Shown here: one piece after another, positions 32,559-41,061 of the stretch | How positions within the stretch are numbered: position 1 is the stretch's first letter | Layout: the number at the start of each line of letters is the position of its first letter | IMG/VR virus record: IMGVR_UViG_3300042458_002038 | Coordinates: 1 to 64,000 of that record | Direction: 5' to 3' (one strand) | DNA: 64,000 nucleotides | DNA from: a virus | Translations under genes and position numbers: made by a program | Notes under the pieces: model-generated | Told to the model about the DNA's origin: nothing | The model's input: only the letters and a program-made list of their open reading frames with translations | Databases searched by the model: none

Positions 32559-32595
32559 CGGTTGTATGGGTTTATTTATACAACCGATGAACTTA
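32550..32595 (-). promoter_or_regulatory. 18-bp hairpin with embedded late promoter, HEG E start
   Basis: Perfect inverted repeat, 10-nt loop. TATAAATA occupies 32573-32580 (loop and 5' arm), and the start codon (32556-32558) is in the 3' arm. Read-through RNA would hide the start; late RNA begins inside and cannot form the stem. Confidence 0.8.
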
Positions 32596-32599
32596 AGAA

Positions 32600-33514
32600 T
32601 CAGATCAATACTTTACAATCTTGTCCAACCGTTAGGTCTTTTGCTTCTACCCAAAGGTCATCAATCATGAATTTGTGTTTATCACTGCAAACAATGGTGT
32701 GGCCATCCTCAAATGTAACTTCATAACATTCCGGTTCGCCTTCATCGAGCGTGTCTGGATTCCAAACAGCAGTAACTTCTTTAGGGCCATCTAATGTTTG
32801 AACATTATCACCAGCAATAAAGTCTTCAACCGGTTTAGTTGTTCCATCAGGCAGAGTAATAAGAGTTCCCGCAGCAACACAACCTCCACTAACAATAGCT
32901 TTTGGGAACAATCCAATTTCTTGATAGGTATGGTTGATTGCAAGCAAGCAAATGTTTTTCATTGTAAGGTATGGCGTAACCATACGGAACAATCCTTTAA
33001 GCGCTTTAGCACGAGTCATGTCGGCCACGCTCTTTTCATTCATTGCATCTTCCAATTCTTTTTTGGACGCAAGGTTACCAACACTATCAATAACAATAAT
33101 TACTTTATCCTTGCGCTCCATCTGCTCAAGTTGATTCACAATATCAAACTTGAGTTCTTCAATATTTTTAATGGGAATATGCAATACTCGGTTGGTATCA
33201 ATACCAAAGCTTTCAAAGTATTGCTGAGGACTACCAAATTCACTATCATAAAACATAAGACAAGCATCTTTATGTTTCTTAAGATATGCACCGGCCATAA
33301 GCAATGCAAAGCTAGTCTTAAAGTGCTTTGATGGACCAGCAAGAACGGTAAGGCCGCTGGTCAATCCACCGTCAATACTGCCACTTAATGCGACATTGAC
33401 CATTGGTACACTTGTGGAGGTGATGTCTTTTTCAGCATAAAAATCGCTGTCAGCCAAGACGTCGGCTTCTTTAATTCGGCAATTCTTTTTTAGTTTTTCT
33501 AGTACAGATGACAT
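32600..33514 (-). CDS. uvsX-N: UvsX N-terminal half followed by a split-intein N-fragment
   Basis: 304 residues. Extein 1-211: RecA-fold recombinase with Walker A GPSKHFKTS (60-68), IIVIDSVGNL (Walker B) and SGG at the end. Cys212 begins the N-intein (CVAAGTLITLPDG; block B-like GHTIVCSDKHKF) of 93 residues. Catalyses strand exchange after trans-splicing with the 31670 product. Driven by early promoter E8. Confidence 0.93.
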   Translation of the reverse strand: MSSVLEKLKKNCRIKEADVLADSDFYAEKDITSTSVPMVNVALSGSIDGGLTSGLTVLAGPSKHFKTSFALLMAGAYLKKHKDACLMFYDSEFGSPQQYFESFGIDTNRVLHIPIKNIEELKFDIVNQLEQMERKDKVIIVIDSVGNLASKKELEDAMNEKSVADMTRAKALKGLFRMVTPYLTMKNICLLAINHTYQEIGLFPKAIVSGGCVAAGTLITLPDGTTKPVEDFIAGDNVQTLDGPKEVTAVWNPDTLDEGEPECYEVTFEDGHTIVCSDKHKFMIDDLWVEAKDLTVGQDCKVLI

Positions 33515-33535
33515 ATATTATTTCGTTGAGATATT

Positions 33536-33564
33536 ATTATAACAGGTTTTTCTTGGAATGTAAA
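33536..33564 (-). promoter_or_regulatory. Early promoter E8 (uvsX-N)
   Basis: -35 TTTACA (33559-33564), 17 bp, -10 TATAAT (33536-33541). Confidence 0.88.
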
Positions 33565-34808
33565 CTAAAAAATTCATCAAGTTCATGAGAATTATTTAGC
33601 AGCACACGTGTAGGATATTCAACCGTCTTATTCTTATTGCTTTGTTTGGTATAGTTACTTTCACTCCAAGTAACATCGCCATCAAGATACTTTACTACAT
33701 TAAGCATCATATCACGAGCTGTACTTACAGGTACATTTTGGCAGATGTGATTAATCTTGGTTTTAAGCGGGTGCAATGATGCAAGATTAAAGTCTTCAGG
33801 CATCTTCATAACACGGAGACAGTCACGTACAGTTGGAAAGCTTTGAGTAAATGGATTAATCATCCAGAATGGCAATGCTCCAATCAGACTAGGAATAATA
33901 CCTTTGACCATAGTAATGCCATGCGCCCAGTAACCCATACCTTTTGCACGTTTAGCGGCCATATCCCGAGCACGTCCTGCAGTTTTAGTATAACCATTCG
34001 CATCCATCCATTCCGATACAACTGTAAGATTATCACCTAAGCCGCCGTCGGCCCAGACAATAAGATTCTGTGTATCATCCAGGGTGTCATATAGTTCTTT
34101 AATATCTTTAGTACCAGTCTTGTGCATGGCGTATGCAGCCCAACCATTGGTATTGGGATCGTCTTCATTGCAAGAGATATTCATTGGATCACCATCAGCA
34201 TATGCCATATTAAAGATGTTTTCAATGGGTTCTCCAGGAACATTAAACCAACTAAATAACGGAGCAGATGTACTCTTAGTAAAGAAGTAGAATGTGCGGC
34301 CGCGCTTTTGAGACAGGCCGTGAAGGCGGCTTTCAGTATAATACAAGTTTAAGCTATACCCATACTTTTCGCCGATAGCAAACAAACGGTCTGCGACTTT
34401 TTTACCCATGTTGCTGTATAAACGTGGAGCATTCTCGCCCCAAAATACTTTAGGACCTACTTTATCAAGTACATATTCAGCAGTGGTATACAACCATTCA
34501 TTAACTGCACTATCTGCACTGCTTGCAGTGCTAAGGCTGCTCAAACCAGCACAAGGGCAGGTGGAATTTACAACATCAACCGATTCTGGTACATAATCAG
34601 GCTGTTTGTCAAGGTGAATATAGTCACCAGTCCATCCTTTTGTGTTGCGGATGTATTGAATGTAGTGATCATCATTGCTTGCAAAGGGACTATATGATAA
34701 TACGTATTCTGGAAGTTGTCCATCTAGTGCTTCCATGACTCCAAGTGATTCACCGCCAATAAGCGGTACGATTGATGCGTATGTGTATTTCTTTTGTGCG
34801 TTCTCCAT
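33537..34808 (-). CDS. DNA cytosine-C5 methyltransferase-like protein
   Basis: 423 residues. C5-MTase landmarks: motif I-like GGESLGVMEAL (18-28, degenerate), motif IV TCPCAGLS with P85-C86, motif VI ENAP (125-128) and motif VIII QKRGRTF (167-173). Last gene of the modification island, beside a glycosyltransferase and upstream of the dCMP hydroxymethylase pathway's consumers. It may methylate DNA or act on modified cytosine; the degenerate motif I leaves SAM use uncertain. Confidence 0.75.
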   Translation of the reverse strand: MENAQKKYTYASIVPLIGGESLGVMEALDGQLPEYVLSYSPFASNDDHYIQYIRNTKGWTGDYIHLDKQPDYVPESVDVVNSTCPCAGLSSLSTASSADSAVNEWLYTTAEYVLDKVGPKVFWGENAPRLYSNMGKKVADRLFAIGEKYGYSLNLYYTESRLHGLSQKRGRTFYFFTKSTSAPLFSWFNVPGEPIENIFNMAYADGDPMNISCNEDDPNTNGWAAYAMHKTGTKDIKELYDTLDDTQNLIVWADGGLGDNLTVVSEWMDANGYTKTAGRARDMAAKRAKGMGYWAHGITMVKGIIPSLIGALPFWMINPFTQSFPTVRDCLRVMKMPEDFNLASLHPLKTKINHICQNVPVSTARDMMLNVVKYLDGDVTWSESNYTKQSNKNKTVEYPTRVLLNNSHELDEFFSLHSKKNLL

Positions 34809-34816
34809 AAATTGAT

Positions 34817-36091
34817 TTATAGGACTTTGCCGGGACCCGTAATCTTATTCAATGCAGCTAGCGTAACATCATTCAAATGCTCACCAGAATAGTATGATGG
34901 CTTTAACATAGTATCAAGAGTATCGCGCAACTTAGTATATGCGTCTGGATTACTTTCAAGATATGCAATCTTATCAAACAGGTCTTTACTGTCCTTTACA
35001 CGCAAGAACTGTGGAGCATTTAAATGGTTTTGTTCATCATAAGTTGGATGCAGGAATGGTATGATTCCATAATGAGCCATCTCCCAGAACTTCATGGTGA
35101 CCCATCCTTTTTTGATAGGAATGCAATAAGTATATTTTACGCGGGGCAGCATGCTTTGCAATTCATGGAACGGTAAGCTGCCTTTAAAACGAGAGTCTGT
35201 TCCAATAGTACGCTCATCCCATTTGCCATAGATTGCTACATCTTGTACATGGTTAAGAATGGTTTCTTTCAACAGGTTGTATCGTGATGGTCGCCCCTCA
35301 TTGAGAACAATCATAAAGTTGATGTCTTTTATACCAGCCGGCTCTGGTATGTCTTCACCAAAGAATGTATCCAACGACGAAGTTTCCGTTTCGGCGCTTT
35401 GCTTTTCTTTATCTTGTCCAATAAGAAAGATGGTTTCCATTGCACTATAGGTACTGGGAATGGTGTGCACTACCGTTTCATTGTCTGTATAGTTTTTACG
35501 AACTGTTACACGCGTATCTTCATCATATTGTGACAAGACAATGGTTGGCATATGAATCCAATCGCGTGCATTAGGAGGCCAGAAGCGTGGATCATTTACA
35601 ATGAGAATGTATGGGATGTGGCGATTATCATTCATCCAATCCGTCATGGGTGCAACATATTTGCATAACATTTCAAGAGGACTTGCAACCTCACTAGGGT
35701 TACGCATTTTGGTAACCTTAAATGGAATGTTGGTAGTACCGGTTGGACCAGTAAATACAACACCAGCATCAAACTTTACATGATTGAGTGCAACATATTC
35801 TTTAAGGTATTCTATATTGTGTAATTTACTGTCCATTGGATTGTTCTTTTTCCAATCCACAAACTGCTTACCCCAAATGTCAACCACATTACCATTCGCA
35901 TTGATGCGTTGCTTTTCGCTGCTGCTTAGACGTGAAAAGTCATTGCAACCCAACAGGTAAAATGTAATGCTAGGATTACGCGCAAATAGGTTTTCATAAT
36001 ACTTGGGCGCTTCGCAGTCACCGCCAATATTCCCCCATGAATCGCGATTAAACAATATGCTCTTGCCAATCTTTCCTACATATACATTCAT
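34817..36091 (-). CDS. Putative DNA glycosyltransferase (GT-B-like)
   Basis: 424 residues from MNVYVGK; an in-frame TTG lies 9 nt upstream. The C-terminal half (VAIYGKWDER, TMKFWEMAHYGIIPF, then FLRVKDSKDLFDKI) parallels the donor-binding half of T4 beta-glucosyltransferase-type enzymes. Neighbours encode sugar-nucleotide enzymes and a hydroxymethylase pathway, so hydroxymethylcytosine is a likely acceptor, but this is inference. Confidence 0.6.
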   Translation of the reverse strand: MNVYVGKIGKSILFNRDSWGNIGGDCEAPKYYENLFARNPSITFYLLGCNDFSRLSSSEKQRINANGNVVDIWGKQFVDWKKNNPMDSKLHNIEYLKEYVALNHVKFDAGVVFTGPTGTTNIPFKVTKMRNPSEVASPLEMLCKYVAPMTDWMNDNRHIPYILIVNDPRFWPPNARDWIHMPTIVLSQYDEDTRVTVRKNYTDNETVVHTIPSTYSAMETIFLIGQDKEKQSAETETSSLDTFFGEDIPEPAGIKDINFMIVLNEGRPSRYNLLKETILNHVQDVAIYGKWDERTIGTDSRFKGSLPFHELQSMLPRVKYTYCIPIKKGWVTMKFWEMAHYGIIPFLHPTYDEQNHLNAPQFLRVKDSKDLFDKIAYLESNPDAYTKLRDTLDTMLKPSYYSGEHLNDVTLAALNKITGPGKVL

Positions 36092-36092
36092 A

Positions 36093-37112
36093 TTATCCAA
36101 TCTTAACGCTGTCTGTATTCAAGTCAACCATGTAGGTTAGAGGATCAATGCCGCCGCGCTCAATTTCTTTTTCAAGGTAGGCAATTGTATCATCAAGTGC
36201 AGTTGAGATACTTTTCTTTGGGCACCAGCCAAGCGAGAGCGCCTTGCGAATATCCGCAAATATTTCAAATGCTTCACCGTTGATTTCCGGCATAAAGGTA
36301 TATTCTACTGCATCTGGCACTTCATATCCACGCGCTTTAAGTACACCTGCAACAGCATCACCAATTTCAAATAGGCTACAACTTTGTCCACGCCCAAGAT
36401 TGTATGTTTGGCCAATAGTGCGATCATCGGTTAAGCATTGAACGTGAAAAGCATTCACGTCATCAACATGAATAAAGTCCCTACGACGTTGGCCATCGCC
36501 GAAGATGATTGGGTTGTTACCTCCCATCATGCGAATAGCAAAGCCGGCAAACAGTGGAGGCACAGTGCGCTTGTAGTCTTGAATAGGCCCTGCAATATTA
36601 AAGTAACGCAATGCAGTATAGCGCAATCCTTTGGTGCGTGCATAACTTTCAGCAAGCAATGCAACAGCTGCTTTAGTGCTTGCATACACTGTAGTAGGAT
36701 CGCTTTGGCCTTCAAAATAACCATCTTGTAGCAGCTCACAATTTTCATATACTGCACTCGTCTCAGAGAAAACAACGCGTGGGCAACCGGCTGCAAGCAG
36801 TGCATCAAATACATTTACACTACCAACAATGTTGTTGTCAACCGCACTTGATGTGTCACGATGGCAATCATAAATGCTAACCAAGCCTGCAAAGTGAAAA
36901 GTAATGTCAGGTTTGATATTGCCAATGTGTAAATGCATTGCTTCACGGTCACGAATATCGCATTTGAAAAAACGGACACGATCATGCACTTCAGGGATAT
37001 ATGAGCCGTGCGCAAGATTGTCAATTACAATCACATCATGCCCTAGTTCTAACAAATCAGGAATAAGATTTGTTCCGACGAAGCCGCAGCCTCCAGTAAT
37101 AAGTATCTTCAT
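36093..37112 (-). CDS. NAD-dependent nucleotide-sugar epimerase (GalE-like extended SDR)
   Basis: 339 residues from MKILITGG. Rossmann motif GGCGFVGTNL, then catalytic Ser (SETSAVYE), YASTK (YxxxK) and RRRDFIHVDDV typical of UDP-hexose 4-epimerases/dehydratases. Probably makes the donor sugar used by the adjacent glycosyltransferase. Confidence 0.88.
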   Translation of the reverse strand: MKILITGGCGFVGTNLIPDLLELGHDVIVIDNLAHGSYIPEVHDRVRFFKCDIRDREAMHLHIGNIKPDITFHFAGLVSIYDCHRDTSSAVDNNIVGSVNVFDALLAAGCPRVVFSETSAVYENCELLQDGYFEGQSDPTTVYASTKAAVALLAESYARTKGLRYTALRYFNIAGPIQDYKRTVPPLFAGFAIRMMGGNNPIIFGDGQRRRDFIHVDDVNAFHVQCLTDDRTIGQTYNLGRGQSCSLFEIGDAVAGVLKARGYEVPDAVEYTFMPEINGEAFEIFADIRKALSLGWCPKKSISTALDDTIAYLEKEIERGGIDPLTYMVDLNTDSVKIG

Positions 37113-37128
37113 AGAGTTATATATGTGG

Positions 37129-37584
37129 TTAATTTTTCTTTGCAATGACGCGCGATCTCAATTCACTTGTAGAGAAACTGTGTCTTCTTTTGTTGTAATG
37201 GATTGGGCAAAGGTCTTTTCCGGTGTGATTGGTACCTTGGTATTCCTCGCCAACAATGCGCACATCAGGATTGATTGTAAGAATCATATCTTCCAGATCC
37301 TTTTCGGTTTCAAAGGGAATAATTTCGTCCACATATTTGCATGCTGATACTTGTAGGTATCGCTCAAATACACTTTGAACTGGTGCGTTCTTTGTATCAG
37401 CACGATCCTTTGTGGGATCAACCAATAATCCTACAATTAGATAGTCACACAATTGTTTTGCTTCCATAAGCATAACGGTATGACCTGCATGAAAGAGATC
37501 AAATGTTGATGCCGTAAAGCCTATACGAATTTCTTCAATGGGTTTGCCAATAAGTTTAGCCAGTGATTGTTTGTCGAGCAGCAT
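37129..37584 (-). CDS. Cytidylyltransferase-like nucleotidyltransferase
   Basis: 151 residues. HxGH motif FDLFHAGH (about 29-36) and RYLQVSACKYVDEIIPF, C-terminal STSELRSR (ISTT-like); resembles TagD or RfaE-type cytidylyl/adenylyltransferases. Its substrate is probably the phosphorylated compound made by the upstream kinase. The start overlaps the upstream stop by 29 nt. Confidence 0.8.
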   Translation of the reverse strand: MLLDKQSLAKLIGKPIEEIRIGFTASTFDLFHAGHTVMLMEAKQLCDYLIVGLLVDPTKDRADTKNAPVQSVFERYLQVSACKYVDEIIPFETEKDLEDMILTINPDVRIVGEEYQGTNHTGKDLCPIHYNKRRHSFSTSELRSRVIAKKN

Positions 37585-38614
37585 TGATTTTATTTTTTAA
37601 GTGTTGTAGTAAAGATGGTTTGTCTTTTGCATATGGATACATTCTGCAAAGGTGACCAATCTCATGTGCTTTGAGAACCTCAAACTCAATGTTTGAATAA
37701 TATTCAATATGATCCAATTGACCATCTAGTGGATCATTTAGCGCAATTGATGTATATAGTTTAGCAATGTCTATAACCCATGAGCTGTAAAGAGTAGGGT
37801 CATTGATTGGGTCAATGAAATATGCCGAAGTGGAATCGTTAGGGCCACTCATAATATTGCTAACGCTACAATCACCATGAGAGAATGTGGCTGGTGTTTG
37901 ACGCATAGCTTCGCTCAGCATAAGGTATATGAAGCTATAGTCTTCTAAAGATAATACATCTTTGACGCGATCTCGGCAACGTGCAATATATGAATCGGCG
38001 CTAACAGGTTCAGATTGCAGAGGCGGATGAGAAGCGAAGGTATGAACGGTTTCCAGCACGTCGGTTATGTCACCACTGTATGTATGCAAATATTGCATAC
38101 GAATAGTATCACCAATAACACTATGCACCCCTGGGACATTATAACCATACCATCGCGCGGCCTCAAACCATCGCACAACACTCTGTGTATTTTTTGATGT
38201 CTTGTAGACGCTGTCAGTTACTTTATCATAATACACAGAGTCACCACTCCAACCACCAACCAAACGAGTGCGCTCAAAACTTTTAACAAATTGTTCTGGT
38301 GTAATACCTTTGTCATCAATATAGTATGCTGCCAGCTTCTTTTGGAAGCTAAGCGAGCTATACTTTACATCATGCTGCGCAAGCCAGCTCTCAATTTGTG
38401 CTCTGTACTTGAGATCGGCCGCTTCACAATCACCATTACATGAGAGTTGACCTCGTGCGGTAACAATATGAATGCTCCAGCCATCATCACATAAAGCATT
38501 GAGTTTGTTGACAAGCGCAACATTTGGCATTGCATTTACCCAATCACGATTGTGAGTAATAGCAATGGTATCATCAAAGTCAACAACAAGAGTGGTTGTA
38601 TAGTCTGAAATCAT
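37556..38614 (-). CDS. HAD phosphatase-kinase fusion
   Basis: 352 residues. N-terminal HAD domain (VDFDDTIAI, about 11-19; VTARG; YIDDKG) fused to an aminoglycoside/choline-kinase-like domain with catalytic FSHGDCSVSNIM (about 243-254) and the metal Asp in YFIDP. Together with the next gene this suggests phosphorylation, dephosphorylation and nucleotidyl activation of a sugar or polyol. Confidence 0.78.
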   Translation of the reverse strand: MISDYTTTLVVDFDDTIAITHNRDWVNAMPNVALVNKLNALCDDGWSIHIVTARGQLSCNGDCEAADLKYRAQIESWLAQHDVKYSSLSFQKKLAAYYIDDKGITPEQFVKSFERTRLVGGWSGDSVYYDKVTDSVYKTSKNTQSVVRWFEAARWYGYNVPGVHSVIGDTIRMQYLHTYSGDITDVLETVHTFASHPPLQSEPVSADSYIARCRDRVKDVLSLEDYSFIYLMLSEAMRQTPATFSHGDCSVSNIMSGPNDSTSAYFIDPINDPTLYSSWVIDIAKLYTSIALNDPLDGQLDHIEYYSNIEFEVLKAHEIGHLCRMYPYAKDKPSLLQHLKNKINAARQTITG

Positions 38615-38629
38615 ATGATGTATATATGC

Positions 38630-39058
38630 TTAGATGCGGCGGTTAAGAAAATCGCGATCAGCTTCTTGACCATCAACTTTGCCGCGCATATATGCTACAA
38701 GGAATGAACTGTAGTTGATTAGATCCTTACCACTATCTTCAATACTCTCAAAGTTGGGTTGATACTCAGGATCATTTTCCATAGCTTCAATCACACTATA
38801 CATTCGCAATACCTTAGCTTGAATAATATCAAGAATGCTAGCTACACCGCGTGGGTAATAGTTTGCTTGACGAATGCGACTGTTTGGGTTTTGATAGTCA
38901 CGACTCTTGCGTTCTTGCAATTCGGCGCATTCTTTCAATACCAGAATACTTTCTTTAACTGGTGGAGTCACAGCAGTTGTGTTTGGATTAACCTTGGCCA
39001 CGTGACAGTTTCTTGTAGTTTTTACTTTGTTTAAGATGAGAAGTTTTGCTTTTGGCAT
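38630..39058 (-). CDS. DUF1599 / nucleotide-modification-associated domain protein
   Basis: 142 residues. The core RKSRDYQNPN and ILDIIQAKVLRMYSVIE match the all-helical Nmad1/DUF1599 type associated with phage nucleotide modification. The first about 25 codons overlap a small basic-protein gene in another frame, so the true start may be later. Confidence 0.62.
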   Translation of the reverse strand: MPKAKLLILNKVKTTRNCHVAKVNPNTTAVTPPVKESILVLKECAELQERKSRDYQNPNSRIRQANYYPRGVASILDIIQAKVLRMYSVIEAMENDPEYQPNFESIEDSGKDLINYSSFLVAYMRGKVDGQEADRDFLNRRI

Positions 39059-39113
39059 GAATTCCCTTGCGACGAATTTTCTTTGGCTTAACCTTAGGGT
39101 TATTGTTTTTCAT
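38988..39113 (-). CDS. Small highly basic protein
   Basis: 41 residues, mostly Lys/Arg/Ser (KPKKIRRKGIHAKSK, KNYKKLSRGQG). Very similar short basic proteins are common in T4-like phages. The ATG starts 6 nt after the -10 of E9, so it is expected to be leaderless. Confidence 0.72.
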   Translation of the reverse strand: MKNNNPKVKPKKIRRKGIHAKSKTSHLKQSKNYKKLSRGQG

Positions 39114-39119
39114 AAATTT

Positions 39120-39148
39120 ATTATATACTGTTTATATGGATTTGTAAA
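39120..39148 (-). promoter_or_regulatory. Early promoter E9
   Basis: -35 TTTACA (39143-39148), 17 bp, -10 TATAAT (39120-39125). Drives the modification island; ATG 6 nt downstream. Confidence 0.88.
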
Positions 39149-39302
39149 GGACTTTTTTGCATTTATTAAAATGATATCTTGTCATGTTTGGACGCCGCCC
39201 GATTTTAGCACAATAGGGACAATGAACAATATTCCAAGTTTTCTTTTTGCCTAAATGAATATCTGATAATTTTTTTCGCAATTTATTTGCAGCTTTATTC
39301 AT
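39132..39302 (-). CDS. Orphan CCHC finger protein (endonuclease remnant?)
   Basis: 56 residues ending with CPYC...H...C, the same finger found in the homing endonucleases here, preceded by a basic helix. May be the last piece of a lost endonuclease gene or a small DNA-binding protein. Overlaps gene 42 by 8 nt. Confidence 0.55.
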   Translation of the reverse strand: MNKAANKLRKKLSDIHLGKKKTWNIVHCPYCAKIGRRPNMTRYHFNKCKKVLYKSI

Positions 39303-40041
39303 ACAATTTTTTATAATCTTCTTTAGATATAACAAATTCTTTTCCCTCCGTTTTGATATAATGATCTAGTAAGTAAAATTGTCGACTATACACATGCAGC
39401 GATCCTACTTGCCATGTGATGCTGCCAGCACTAATTACATTGCCAGTGCGGCATGCAAGATCTTCAACCAAGCAGCCTTGAATATACTTTTGCCATGCAT
39501 AGTCATTTCTATATCCGGCCCAAACATCATTACTGCGCATCTGAACAATCATATGCAGCTGCGAGTCTCGAAGTAGAAACTGAACAACATTGGTGCAAAT
39601 GAAGTCGCTCATTCCACCAGCACACCAGTCAGTATGCATAGAAGGTCGAGTGTAAATCATTACAGCACGGCGGCTTTCAGGGTTAACGCATAATTCATTG
39701 CGTACATTTCCATACTGTGAGCCATTCTCTTTGCTTAACACAAGGTAACCATAATTGCTGTTGATGAAGCCTGCAGGAGTAGCTACAGCTGTCCAGATGG
39801 CCGGTGTCTTGCCTGGGATATCATTTACATTAAGGCTCTGTGAAAGATACCAATCCAATTCGTGTTGAATATACTCAGCATTCTCAGATCCAAAGATTAG
39901 TGCTTCATCAGCAATAAAACTTGCGCCAATCAGCTCTACTGTTTTTACGCCGCTCTTATCGGTTGTGAATTTTTCGGTTAGGTATTGTTCGGCGAGCAAT
40001 TCGCGAACGTCATTTACATTCGTTTGAATAATGTTGTGCAT
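39295..40041 (-). CDS. 42: dCMP hydroxymethylase (T4 gp42 type)
   Basis: 248 residues, strongly like T4 gp42 throughout (DKSGVKTVELIGASF, MIYTRPSM, AGSITWQVGSLHVYSR). Nucleophile Cys149 in FICTN. Asp180, eight residues after the RSND Asp, occupies the position that is Asn in thymidylate synthase and Asp in dCMP hydroxymethylases, giving cytosine specificity. Makes 5-hydroxymethyl-dCMP, implying modified cytosine in the genome. Confidence 0.95.
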   Translation of the reverse strand: MHNIIQTNVNDVRELLAEQYLTEKFTTDKSGVKTVELIGASFIADEALIFGSENAEYIQHELDWYLSQSLNVNDIPGKTPAIWTAVATPAGFINSNYGYLVLSKENGSQYGNVRNELCVNPESRRAVMIYTRPSMHTDWCAGGMSDFICTNVVQFLLRDSQLHMIVQMRSNDVWAGYRNDYAWQKYIQGCLVEDLACRTGNVISAGSITWQVGSLHVYSRQFYLLDHYIKTEGKEFVISKEDYKKLYE

Positions 40042-40046
40042 ACTGT

Positions 40047-40391
40047 TTAAAATAAAAGTTTACGGCAGTTAAGAATGATTTGCATATTGTGAACATCATC
40101 ATACTCAAGTACAGTCTGATCACGCGGCTCTTCATCCTGAAGAAGTTCTTGCTCAATAGTTTGATCTATTGCAAGTGGGCGATCACGTGTAATATATGTA
40201 TATGCATCGCTCAAAAAGTCTTTAAGCACGGCACCATTCCTAATGGTGTTCCAATCGGTATTCGCATACTCTGTGCTTTCAACAAAGCTTACGGTTTTGC
40301 TAAAAAGCAATTCGCGCAATGGATCATCAGATCCAGTTTGACGTGCGCTAAACATTTGGCCTAGTCGGCTCCAGACGGTTTCGTTTTTCAT
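40047..40391 (-). CDS. Unknown early protein
   Basis: 114 residues, no recognised domain. The ATG is 6 nt after the -10 of E10 and lacks a ribosome-binding site, so a leaderless mRNA is expected. Precedes gene 42 by 5 nt. Confidence 0.68.
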   Translation of the reverse strand: MKNETVWSRLGQMFSARQTGSDDPLRELLFSKTVSFVESTEYANTDWNTIRNGAVLKDFLSDAYTYITRDRPLAIDQTIEQELLQDEEPRDQTVLEYDDVHNMQIILNCRKLLF

Positions 40392-40397
40392 AATGTT

Positions 40398-40426
40398 ATT
40401 ATAACAAGTTAGATGTGGTTTGTAAA
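40398..40426 (-). promoter_or_regulatory. Early promoter E10
   Basis: -35 TTTACA (40421-40426), 17 bp, -10 TATAAT (40398-40403); ATG 6 nt downstream. Confidence 0.88.
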
Positions 40427-40429
40427 GGA

Positions 40430-40825
40430 TTATTTTTGCAATAGTGCGGCAATGATCAGCTCAGCATTCTCTTGCGCTGATGGATATTCAAGAGTGTTAA
40501 ATTCCTTTCCATTACGAGAGATGAACCAGTCCCAATCAGCTTTTGCTTGTTCTGATAACAGCAAACCTCGAGGTCTTGCTTCACTAGCTTTAAGAATAAT
40601 GTCAACAAGCTGTTCTTCTTTATCCCGTGCCGCGGCCATAATCTCTGCCTTTGCAGGATAGACGGCTTGACGAATAGAAGTACTTCCTGGAGCTACTTTT
40701 ACAAGCCACCAACCTTCTCGCAATCCTTCATACGCCCAAGGGTCATTATCCTGCACATACTGCTTACCAGTCTTTTTGTAGCGAATTTGATTCATCTTTT
40801 CGTAGGCTCTTGTTTCTGCATTCAT
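40430..40825 (-). CDS. Unknown early protein
   Basis: 131 residues, Glu/Ala-rich, with WAYEGLREGWWLVKVAPGSTS. No family recognised. Ends just before promoter E10. Confidence 0.65.
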   Translation of the reverse strand: MNAETRAYEKMNQIRYKKTGKQYVQDNDPWAYEGLREGWWLVKVAPGSTSIRQAVYPAKAEIMAAARDKEEQLVDIILKASEARPRGLLLSEQAKADWDWFISRNGKEFNTLEYPSAQENAELIIAALLQK

Positions 40826-40831
40826 ATTGTT

Positions 40832-41029
40832 TTAGGATTCATATTCTTCGCCTTCGCTAGGTGTGCGATACAAGCGGTCAATTCTTTCGAGATTTTTAAT
40901 GATGGTATCTTGATTCATGGACATGTTTCGTGCAATATACATTTCAGCACAGATCAGATTTAGAATAAACATTCTTTCTTCCGAAGAGTATTGATGAATC
41001 ATTTTTAGTTTGTCTGGGAAAGCTGTCAT
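40832..41029 (-). CDS. Small unknown protein
   Basis: 65 residues, helical, with two Cys/Met-rich turns and an acidic tail. No family recognised. Confidence 0.62.
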   Translation of the reverse strand: MTAFPDKLKMIHQYSSEERMFILNLICAEMYIARNMSMNQDTIIKNLERIDRLYRTPSEGEEYES

Positions 41030-41061
41030 ATTATTTTATCCGTGCTCCTTACTTTTTGATT

